Shown here piece after piece: positions 13,386-24,300 of a stretch of DNA of 64,000 nt; positions within the stretch are counted from its first letter, which is position 1, and each line of letters starts with the position of its first letter. Origin of the DNA: Eumeta japonica. Taxonomy: Eukaryota > Arthropoda > Insecta > Lepidoptera > Psychidae. A program made the position numbers and the translations under genes. The notes under the pieces were generated by a model. It was given only the letters and a program-made list of their open reading frames with translations, was not told the DNA's origin and searched no databases. The stretch spans positions 62,001 to 126,000 of the forward strand of contig BGZK01001197.1 in NCBI GenBank assembly GCA_005406025.1. Reading direction: 5' to 3'.

Positions 13386-13700
13386 TCGCACGTAGCTCCG
13401 CCCGCGTGGGTATTGAATGAATTCTTTTCTGTTTTATATCGACCTATCAGGTTCTAAATTATTACCCCGATTTTGTTCTTGCTTTTGGTTCCAATTCTGA
13501 CCTTGCTTTTGATTTCGATTTTGATCACAATCTAGATTTCGATTCTGTTCAAAATTTAGGTAATATAAAAAAAAAACAGTAAAACGGGACAAAAATATTA
13601 TATTATTTACTTTGAGACAAATGATTACCATAACAAACCTAATCAAATTCTGTCGAGTAGGTTTTGCGCAGTTTGTGAACAAATTCACAGACACACGAAA
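13386..13700. repeat. Interspersed repeat with degenerate (TTTTGATTTCGATTC)-like runs
   Basis: Starts with 'agctccgcccgcgtgggta' and continues as loosely periodic TTTTGnTTCnGATT runs. Translated on the minus strand these give an artefactual Asn/Gln-rich string (NRNQKQ...). Similar blocks occur near 24470-24640, 32150-32390, 43430-43700 and 55850-56010, so this is a dispersed element with a variable, simple-sequence-like core. Confidence 0.5.
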
Positions 13701-13898
13701 ATTTTAAAAACCGTTGAAATGTTTCAAACCCCCAGCATAATCTTTAATGAACAGATTTAGTATCTCTACCGTTTTATTACATGTATAATAATAGGATATT
13801 TCGTACAGTGACGTATTATTTTGTAAAAAAAATAATTATGTTATTTAAATTAAGAAAATGCATTATTTAAATAGATAACACATCAAATAATTATTTTT

Positions 13899-14555
13899 GA
13901 AGTTATACTTCTTTTGGCACGTTTGGATGAGAGTGAATTTGTGAGCTGCGCGCGCACAAACGACATGATGAAGTTAGCCACAGAATAGAAATAATAAAAA
14001 AATATATTTTCAACACTGAATATAGTTACAATACTGAGTGTTCATACTATATAGTACATAGTACAGAGTGTTCATGCTATATATTACATAGTACTTATAT
14101 TCATAACCCAGTTCTTGCAAAATATAGTATTCATATGAATAATCAATTTTGAGTATTAATTTTCTATAATTATTATTTTTGTTCAATTTATTATATATAT
14201 AAACATTATTTGTAAACTTTTAACATTGTGTTGTGAAAATTGTGAAAATTTGAAGTGTTTTTAAATATTAGAGGTTAACCATGTAAGTATAATATATAGA
14301 TATATTTCTAACGAACTTATTATTTTTCTAACAAATAATTGAATAATAAGTACACACACTCTTTTTTTAAATGTAATTGACTCATTCACACAATGAATAA
14401 TGATTATATATTTGTACTGTATTGTTATATTGTTACGTTAATAAAACATTTTCAATTAAACAAAATCGTTTTGATTGATTTTAATATTTATTGTCGATTA
14501 CTACTGCATTTGAGTTATTTTAAATATTATTCATACGCCAAAGAAGTATAACTTC
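13899..14555. mobile_element. MITE-like element with 19-20 bp terminal inverted repeats
   Basis: The left end is GAAGTTATACTTCTTTTGGC (13899-13918). The right end is GCCAAAGAAGTATAACTTC (14537-14555), its near-exact complement. The first 13 bp of each end are themselves palindromic. The 657-bp interior has no transposase and a duplicated TAAGTACACACACTCTTTTT motif (about 14348 and, just outside the right end, 14569). A 'ttaaccATGtaagtata' stretch near 14277 resembles a start codon at a donor. Class II, non-autonomous; superfamily unknown. Confidence 0.65.
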
Positions 14556-15858
14556 TAACGCGTGTACATAAGTACACACACTCTTTTTTTAGTTCAACCG
14601 GTTTCCTTCAATTTTCTAAAGACGTAAGTCATGGCATGAAAAATAAACTACTACACTCCATGCCAAGGTGGTCCATGTTCCGGATCCCGCTATTAGACAT
14701 TAAGTGCAGTTAGACTATTACGTGGTCGATCGTTAGCCATATTGATTAGTTGCACATATTGAAAATTGTTTCAGTCCGGAAAAAAGTAATTTAACGCAAT
14801 TGAAAGATTATTTTGATTACATTGCGGAGGTCCTCGCTTATTTCAGGGGCGCAATAATTGGTTAATTTGTTTTTATGCGGTTAGCTCGAGATGTATATAC
14901 ATATACGTGTATGTGTGTGTGTTAATAAAATTAATCATTTTAGGGTTCCGTACCTCAAAATAAAAAAAAACTAAAACTAAACACTAATAGAATTAGTTTG
15001 TCATCCTTCTGTCTACCTGTTCCCTATCAGTCTATCAAGACCTGATCAAAAATGGATGAAAATACCAAGTAGAAATAAATGTACTTAAAATATTCTCAAT
15101 TAATATAAAATTGGTCTATGGTCCTTTTGGTAAATAAGTTAAGTTTCTAAATCAAGGCAATCATAAGATACGGCCATTTGTCGCATACTCACAAATTCAC
15201 TCATCAAAACCAATAAGGTAAAACCTGTTGACCTAGAATAACAAAATTTGGCAAAACGCAAGGACAAGTACAAGTAAAAGCGAAATACGAAAACTTTAAT
15301 TTGTATTGGCATCATGCAAAAAAAATGTTATAATATAATGAAGTGACATTGGAACGTATATTATGCGCAAACCGAAGAGGCGCACAATTTAGTGAACGAA
15401 AAATGAAAACAATATTAGAAGGTAATACAAAATAATTTCTCATCAATCCATTATGTTCATTATGATCCATATACTCAATGCTATATTTTAAAATTTACAA
15501 TGTTTCAAAAGAGTGTGCAAACTATTCAATGTATTGGAATTCACTCGACAATCGTTTCAGCATATAAATTCATATAGACCCCCGAAGTTCACTTTGTATG
15601 CTTTACTCAAAGCATTTTCACCTTTTTCGTTTCAATAATTCTTCAAACCTTCACCGCATACCTCATAACCCTGCCACTAAATAAACAAATTGCCATTCTT
15701 CTCTCGAAGTCGTTCTTAGATCTTCTTTTCCTTATACTCCAGACTTGTTCCAATACACTATTTGCCTTACAGAACAATTCCTTCACTTATACACCCATTC
15801 ATCCGTCCTTCGTCATGACATGCGTTAGGAAGAGGAAAGAAAAATCCAGTGAGAACTT

Positions 15859-15936
15859 AGGGTAAAAATAAGAAAATTAGGAGACAAAGAGGAAATGATT
15901 CGCCGTTTCCTTTTTGTCTCTTAATTTTTTTACCCT
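15859..15936. repeat. Imperfect inverted repeat, purine-rich arms
   Basis: AGGGTAAAAATAAGAAAATT followed by AGGAGACAAAGAGGAAATG on the left; the right arm (CGTTTCCTTTTTGTCTC then TTAATTTTTTTACCCT) is its near complement, with a few indels and about 6 nt of loop. Confidence 0.6.
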
Positions 15937-16984
15937 CAGATAAGGCGCAAGAAAATTATTTTGAAGGATAAAGGAAGGAGAGGAGAAATTAAAAATTGAG
16001 ATAAAGAGAGAAAAACATAGTGTATTTTTTTTTCGGAATGTGGCAGGAATCGAAATAAAGGGATTTAATTTTAGGAGTATATAAAGAGGATTCGATGTGG
16101 TGGGATTGGTGGAGACGTGAATGGAGAAGAAGGGGTATATGAAAATTAAAAATAGAGCTTTCGTATTAAAATAAAGATTTAATACAAAAAAATTGGCACT
16201 TTTTGATTATTTTTTTTCCCAAAACTTTAAATGTCTGAGGCCATATTTTATTTTTCTGTGACGTAGTAGTATAAAATTGTCTATTATCACCAATTTAATC
16301 TTCGAGTCTTTTGTCTTGTCAAATTTGAACAAAGTTTGTAAGTTAAAAAGAGGAAACATATTTTTTCATGCATTTTTGGATGAAAGTAATGAATATTAAG
16401 GTGAACACGAATTGCAAGAAAAATAGACATACTTTGAATTTTTGAATTTTACCAGCTTAAATAATATCCCACGTCATATATGAAACATTGAAAACTGTTC
16501 TTCTAGTCTATAAATTATTTAATATTATAAAAAAAAAAAAATTAAAATTCTTTCCCTTCGAATATGCGAGGGCTTCAAATATTATGATTGTGCTGCATTG
16601 CAAATCGATAGCAATACTGATAATCGAGAAAAATGACTGTGATCTGCAGATTGTCGGACAAACAGATAAAAAGATCCTTTAAAAGGATTCCGTTTTGACT
16701 TTTGGGAGATAAATTCATTAAGGAATTTCTTTCAGCTTGTGTAAAGAATTTCTTACAAATGTAAATACGAATTAAAAAAAAAACGAAAGCAATAAAATTG
16801 ATTTCCTCACGTGTTAATTGTGAACGGTACGGTACACACGAAAGATCAGGTTTGCTATGGTCTTTTATTGACATATGATATAAACGAGCGACGGCTGTCC
16901 GTGTTCAAGAGCGTCGCCTTCGAAACAGAATTTACTTTGTATTCGGGCCATAAGCGAATCGACAAATGTGTTTAAATCAAGTTA

Positions 16985-17055
16985 AATCGTTCTTCCGGCT
17001 TTCGGACAGCACGTTAAGCTATCGGTCCAGGTCAGCTGGATAGTTCAAGGTTCAA
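16985..17055 (+). mobile_element. Degenerate SINE body fragment
   Basis: Contains 'agcacgttaagctatcggtc', close to the GAGAGCACGTTAAGCCGTCGGTC motif in the body of tRNA-derived lepidopteran SINEs (pattern from memory). No A or B box was found upstream. Confidence 0.35.
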
Positions 17056-20000
17056 GCTGCTCGCTTTGGGAGAAAATGTTTCTAGAAAGATATGACTTAA
17101 CAGTGGGGTGATAAACATCATACAAAACAATGTAGTATAAACTCGGCATAAGCAGTAGTATAAATTGCACGTTCGTCTCGTGGGTATCGTTCAGGTGAAT
17201 GCCACTGAATGTTTTTATGTGAAGTTGGAAACGTACACTTTATTAATGATCGCTTTAACTGTGAACAAAACCACTGTGAGAAAACCTTTACCTGGGAGAA
17301 GATTTGCCATAAAATACAATTAAAGACGCGAAGTTACCAACGCGCATTGGGATAGCATAAAAATAGTTTTATAACCAAAGCCCTTCTATATAAATGAAAC
17401 TCATGCCCTACTCAGTAGGACATAATGTTTGTTGAATGAGATTCACCGTCATGTAGCATAGAAATCTCATAGCAGCTAATTGAAAAACATCACTTATTGC
17501 ATAAAATATAATTACTGTTAGCGAATATTGGCCCATACGATCCGGTATATGAATGCGGTAAGAAAGGTAGAGATATTGAAAGAAGAGTAAATGTATGAAT
17601 GGGACCTTGCTTGCTGCAGTAAAATGACAAGCGCGTTGGACTGTTCACACTGAAATACCAATACCCACGTTTTTTTACCAACGACACTAAAAGTGTGGCT
17701 GAAAAATAAAGTTAAAAAAAAATCTATGATTTAATAACCGTTTAGAAAACGACTATAAAAAGATTATGCATGATATTTGAATGACCATACGGACGGAGTC
17801 AAAGTTGATGATAGTTTTATTAGTTATTTGATTAACAACAAAAACCCGTTGACTCATCACACCTTTAGATGAGAATTCCATTGAAGAATTGTCATTAAAA
17901 TGCCCTTGTTTCCTTAACGGCATTTTCTTCGTAAATTACCTCGTGACTTGCATTATTTAATGAGAGTATGATGTATGGATTTTCATAGAAATATCCTCAT
18001 ACGACTGCCGATATTGGAAATGCCAGTGATTTTTTTAAGAACAACTTCCTCATTAAACAGTTAGGAAGTAAGGACAGAAAAAATGCTTTTGACTGTAACC
18101 GTTTCAACCCAGTCATTTCCCGTTGAGTGCGGGATTACCCACGTTCAATATACCAAGGGGTCACTAGCATGTCGCTACGAAATATTTGTGTAAATGTTAT
18201 AGTATAAATGATTCACGTTGTGTCGATAATTGAGAAAAAAAAAACGAATACACGCGTCTCAGATTTGGGTTTTGGTAGTTTTTTTTACATCATATTTTAA
18301 TTAAAATAAGGTTTTTTAGAAGCTTACGACATTAAAAAAGAAAAAAGGCTCGATAAGAAAAAAAACATAACCAATATTTTCTACACTTTCACGCTTTCTA
18401 ATTACCTTATTTATTTTGCAGCCACTTATAAATTCTCTCTATTATACAGAATATCTGGTTCTTAGCATTCCTCTCTGTCGTCTATCTTCAATCCCTAATA
18501 TTGTTATGAGATCTAGTTTTTGTTCACTTCCCTTGTAGAAGGGTTCAGTCAGTCATCATTCGGACCTTTACATTCATATCATGTATCGGGACAGTTTTTT
18601 TGTGGTCTGTACCAGAACTTATTAAAAATAGAGGCGAAAGGTTGCACTTTAGGGATAACCTAGGTGGAATTGTGACCTATTTCAGACCATCCAGGTTTTA
18701 TATGCTATCTATATGCAGTTGCCTGAAGACAGATTGTGATTTCTGTATTTAAACACATTCAAGATGTGCTATTGGTCAATGTCTCTGACTGTATAATGAT
18801 TGCTAAAATTTTGTAGTTTGACATTTGGACTCTTTCGGGGTCACCAGAATCTGTTTCTCTATTATTCTAAGTTGGGGAATCTTTCGTTAAATAACCTCTA
18901 AAAAATAGGTTGTGGCGGACTTAGGTATCCGAGTGATTCTACGCGTATGAGAGATTTATTTTTCAATTATATGTAATAAATAGATGTAAAAAAGCCTTTT
19001 TTTTTTGGATAATCAGCGTGTTTCTTAAATCTAACCATTTAAAACAATTGCTTATTTATTATTACAGTCGGAAAACTCGCTATAAAGAATGTTTTCTCTT
19101 TAATAATGAAATAAATACCCTAAATGAAACAAATTTTATACAATTTAATATTTTTTTTGTGAGTGAAAACAAAAAAAATGTTTTTATTATGGTAATGGAT
19201 AATTGAATGTCTCACGATATGCGTCTTCATTTGCGATCATACATTTCTTACCTAAGTTCTATATCATTATTTTTTAACACTAAATTACACGTAATGATAA
19301 AAAAAATATATTAATGATTTTGATACCTTTGTTTAGTGGTAATGTGAATGGTTTAATCAATTTAATGATCTAGACTTAGGAGATTTTTTGTGATATACCA
19401 ATTAATTGTTTAATTTAGACCTAGGCAAAAATGGTTTGACCTTCAAAACAAAATAAGTATAATTTTAGCACAGTAACGAATTCTGTATCTACTTATATAC
19501 AAAAAAATAAAAATAATTTTTTTTCAAGGCTTCCCATGGTTGGAGAAAAAAAGAACTGGACAATTTTGTTTTATGTACTAGATAAATTATTTACCTTTGT
19601 ATCTTTTATGTGTTTATATGCAGTAAAAAATTGAGTTATCTTAAAAACGGTAATTTTCCTTACTTTGAGAGATGTGAAAATCGTATATGAAAAAATCCCG
19701 AACAAGTGTGAATCAAATCCGCGTGAAGAAAGTTCCTTACGATGGTTATGCTCTCTATCATGTTTTTTAAATGTGATTTCAAACTTGATTATGGTAATTG
19801 AAACTACTCCAAACCTAAGTTTATTTTAAGATCACAGCATTTTAAAAATTTTCCAATGAACAGTAAGTAGAAAAATTTTTCCTTTATTTCCTTTTTTTTT
19901 TCTTCTAAATTTTGTGCTAAGTAATTTCGGTGATAAGAGGGAATGGTAATTTTTTTCCTTTACCTTAAATAAAACTATTCATTTTAAAATTATTATACAA

Positions 20001-20924
20001 AACAAACATAAACATGTGTTTTAACTTTCATAACAAGCTCTTTAATTTGATGTGTTACATGATGCAATTTGAAAATCGGTTTCTTAATTTTATTATTTAC
20101 CCCCTAAAATGACGCCCATATTGACCATTTATTTATTTACGTTACGTGTTGTCTCTGAGTCCAATATTCGTACGTACTAATGATCCTGTACATTTGTGCA
20201 GATATATACCTGAATGAGTATATTCGGAACAAATCGGCTGTGACAAACAGACAAGCAGACCGACACACGAGTGATCTTATAAGGATCCCATTTTCATCAT
20301 TCGGATAAAATCGCTAAAAGCATTAAATGTTTTCACTAATGTTTCTCGAGTGTTCTTCGCGTTTGACTTAAAGTATGCAAATAATAATTATTTTTTTTTA
20401 TAAACTTATTATAAATATTTTTCCATAACGTTATGGAAGACAAATAAAACAATACAAATATTTGTAACAAAATTTACGAGAGTCGATCCAACAGTTTCAG
20501 TTGATTGATCAAGTAAGAAAGGTCGAAAGATTACCGTCGCAGGTTAATTAAACAAATAAAAACTTCATTACCAAGGTTCTGGGCCAAAGAGGCGATTACA
20601 AACATTGTTTTTAATTGCAACTAAATAAATGTATATTTAAATTTTTCAAACATAAATAAATTTCGTGTCAACTATAAGCATCGCCTCTTCTAATAATTAT
20701 ATGATGGTAAATAGTAAAAATATAGAAACAAATTCAATTTGTAATTTTTTCTATTCACACATTATTTCGGTATTTTTTTTTCCAATCAACTGTTCTATTT
20801 ATTGCGGTCCTTTTTTTAATTATTTCATGAGCTGCGATCTCTAAATTGGTATAAGGTTCGTAGGAGCATTTAGATAGGTTCGCCAAAACGTTTACATTTA
20901 ACCTTACAAAGTGAACTGACGTCG

Positions 20925-21105
20925 GCGGGTATTTAAGAAAGCGAAGGTCCCGCGAGCGGCAAACACGCGGTGCGCGCTGAGCCGGCCACCCGCACGCAGC
21001 CCGCCCGACGCCAGCCGCCTCGTCCCCGCCGCCGTCGCAAACGGACGCGCAGACGCATCTTTGATACCGTTAAATGAGAGGAGTCGTGTGAAGTGTAAAT
21101 CCGAG
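20925..21105 (+). promoter_or_regulatory. black core promoter and 5' UTR
   Basis: TATTTAAG at 20930-20937 fits a TATA box about 30 bp before a GC-rich leader. That leader (about 20938-21060, the most GC-rich stretch near the gene) runs into the start codon at 21106. The transcription start near 20960 is inferred, not seen. Minus-strand frames over this block are composition artefacts. Confidence 0.5.
21074..21091 (+). promoter_or_regulatory. Upstream ORF (5 codons) in black leader
   Basis: ATG AGA GGA GTC GTG TGA lies 15 nt before the main start, in a +1 frame, and closes before it. Its context (TAAATGA) is reasonable, so it could damp translation or require reinitiation. Confidence 0.5.
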
Positions 21106-21372
21106 ATGCCTGCAGATTCCGCAATCATTGTACCGGGAAACGGAGAGGTCGCCGTGGACAATTCCTATCAGAGTATATCGGAGAGGTCCAAGCACGACGA
21201 GTTCTTGAGGAGGGCGGTCGACCTGCTGGTCGAGAGGGTGGTCTTCGGTAGGTCCAGCAGGTCGGCCAAGGTCGTGGAATGGGCGACCCCCGACGAGATC
21301 AAGAGCGCTATAGACCTGCAGCCGAGACCGAAGGCGGTATCGCACGATGCATTGCTGGCCCTGATGGCTGAT
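21106..21372 (+). CDS. black: black exon 1
   Basis: Encodes [17 protein letters not shown] and the first 89 residues, including the [11 protein letters not shown] helix. Donor GAT|GTGAGT, phase 0. Confidence 0.88.
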
Positions 21373-24300
21373 GTGAGTACGTGATTTTAAATATGGATTC
21401 GATAGGGCACTGGACTATTTTTTTTTGTTATTTCAATAAAAAATCAATAATTATAGAGAGATGACATCCGATACAGTGAAATTAAATTTAGATAGTTTTA
21501 TATTTAAATACACGGAAAACTTCATTTTGTACGTTTTGGACATAGACACATGGTAGAGAATTTTTGTTAATTTTTAGTTTTTTATTTGCAAACAATTTTA
21601 AATTTGTTGGCACTTTTTATTTACATATTTTATGTAAATGAATATTTACATTTCATAAAAAAATTTCAGTGCCAGTTCACTAATTTTGTTATTGATAGAG
21701 AAAATGCATTTAATTTGCATTACTTATTTATATTACAACATTTTGTTCTTTACTCTACATCAATGTGCAACATACGACCTTAATTAAAATAATGCATTAT
21801 TGTAGTTAAGGTCATTTACACAAAGCTGCATAAAATTGCATTATGAAATCACGATTAAGGAAGAATCGTAAATAAAACAATTTCGTAGTGAATGCTCTAT
21901 TAGCATATTTTTAATGACAAAATGTTAAATGTATTCGGAAATAGACTGAAGGCTAACTAAGTTGCATTCTTGCAGGTGGCTAGATATTCCGTGAACACGA
22001 GTCATCCGTATTTCGTAAACCAGCTATTCTCTTCTGTCGACCCCTACGGCTTAGTAGGGCAATGGTTAACTGACGCTTTGAACCCCAGCGTTTACACCTA
22101 CGAAGTGGCTCCGGTGTTCACCTTGATGGAAGAAGAAGTGCTGAAAGAGATGAGGAGGATCGTTGGTTGGCCGGAGGGCGAAGGGGACGGGATTTTCTGC
22201 CCCGGAGGTTCTATCGCGAACGGTTACGCCATCAGCTGCGCTCGACATTATTTCTATCCAGAGATAAAGGTTGGTTTTTAATGTAATGTATTTCGATGTA
22301 AGGTGAAAGAAACTTTGTTTATTTTGGTAGTGACTGTTGTTTTATAGCTGTCGATTTTAATTTTCGTAATGATGACAATTTTTATGTAGTTATTATGGTC
22401 TTTGTGAGTCCCAGTAATCAAACCAGACATTCAATTTTCTTAGTCGACGAATCCAAGAAAATAGAACATTTCCATCTAGAAAACTGAACACTGATAGCCT
22501 GCGGAAAAAGATATTTAGAAATAATGATGTATCCTTCAGTATCGTCAAGGCATAAAACATCGATATACCGTCAAGCGCAGTTGTAACCTACATCATGCTC
22601 ATGGACTGCTAGGTTAATTTAAACCCTAAAACCTGCTACCCCCATATATGTTGGTTCACGCGTCGACTATTCAACGTTTATGACTGTTTGGGAAACATAA
22701 AACGTAAAGACTTGATATAAATCGGGTGAATTAAATAGGTTACAAATAAAACGAGCAAAAGAAATCAACGAGGTGAGGCCTTGTAAGATTAATTGTGCGA
22801 CTTTATGGACACTTACCGACGTCGGTATTATATACGGAGACTAGTAAACCAAAAAACCGCGAAACGAGCATTAAAGTCCGTCTCGCCGTCCGTATGTCCG
22901 TGCATAAATCGGTGGCGAGGCGGGCCGACCGTGTGCAGGAAGTGCGGGGTTCGGTGTTCGCCTTAACCTCGATACGGTCTCGGTATCCGGATGGCGTGTT
23001 TCGCACTTAAAACCGTTTAAGCGCCGCTCTCGGGAGCCTTCGCTGTCGATCCTCGAAGCGACGCCCGTGCTCGAATTCGGAACGATGCGCAGCGATATTG
23101 CGCGGCGCCTGAAGGTCTGCGCGGCACGTCGGGTAGAAGAATAGCAAAAATAAAGAAGGAAGATAAGCAGAAAGATCGCTCGCGTTCGGCTTATATGTAA
23201 GCGATGTATTTACGTACTCGCACGTTATTATCGATTCGAGTTATGATTATTTTTTTGCAAACGACATTTAGATAAGAGTTTTGAAGTTCTTTAGGTGCGA
23301 ATCTAGTGTAATTGAAATCTTTTCGGACGGAAGTAAATTTCGCAGAAGAAGCAAATTTGCGCAGCTTCCGTATTTGTAATTTAAATTTGGAATTCGTCCC
23401 CAAACTAGAAATATTCCGTATATTAAAATAATTATTATTCAAAAACAGTGACTTCCTAATATATTTATTAATAATTATTTCATTAATTATTAATAAGCTG
23501 GGTATGCGGTTTCGCCTGAACGGACAAAAAATGAATTTCCTCAATTTTTTACATCAAGCGATACCTCCTTCAATGCCGATCCCGATCTCTGTCTATACTA
23601 TTAGCGTCTGACTTATCGTTTTTCAATTTAATCGTGAGATCGGTCACGATGTCAAATAAAAAAAGTTTCACTTCTATCGCTCCTTACATGTTACGCAACG
23701 CAACGTTAAAAACTTAAGTGTTACATGTACTTACTTATACTTATTTCTGCTGCTCATCGGTGGTGCAAGACGAAAGATTTGGACATGTCATAGATTGAAA
23801 TGCAAAACGTCTAATGCACGTAGTCTAGTCGAGAAGTGAGTTTTCTGAGAAATATAGTTACAAGTCTCTTGAAAATGTGAACGATGGCTCATCAATTTGG
23901 AATACAATTCTGAGAAAAGTGTTTTTTTTTTTATTTTCCGTGCCGACAAAAATTGCAATTGTTGTTAATAAAAAAAAAACCAAAAATTATTCTCGATTTT
24001 TTGGCCATTACTCGAAAAGTATTAGCGATAGCGACAACTGAAAAAAGATGCTGAAAAAAAAGGATTGTTTTTTGAAATTGCCATTGTATTGTCTAGAGTA
24101 CATTATGCGTTTCAAAAATATTTTTCACAATAAGTTTTTTTTTTAATATTCTATTAGTAAAATAATTGCTAAGGAAATTATTTTTTTCTTTACAAATTGT
24201 AATTGGTAAGTCTCTAGAGAATAAAAGAAGAGAAAATTTAATAGTTCATTTGTCGAATAAGTTAACAATATGTTGCAGACAAATACAAAAGATCATTTCC

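Larger units (their letters stand above)
14600..20900. other. Intergenic region between MITE and black
   Basis: No supported gene. It holds an imperfect hairpin (15859-15936), a possible SINE body (about 16985-17050) and AT-rich sequence with many A/T homopolymers. Confidence 0.5.

Noticed and set aside
13434..13694. Asn/Gln-rich 86-codon frame (NRNQKQ-type)
   Set aside because: It arises from a simple-repeat-like TTTTGATTC core that recurs as a dispersed repeat.
20904..21345. Minus-strand frames of 60-90 codons over the 5' end of black
   Set aside because: They mirror the GC-rich leader and exon 1; similarity to decarboxylases and splice phase support the plus strand.
23191..23544. 117-codon minus-strand frame in black intron 2
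   Set aside because: Asn/Ile/Lys/Arg-rich translation with no recognised motif; it lies next to, but is not joined in frame to, the CpG-rich block.
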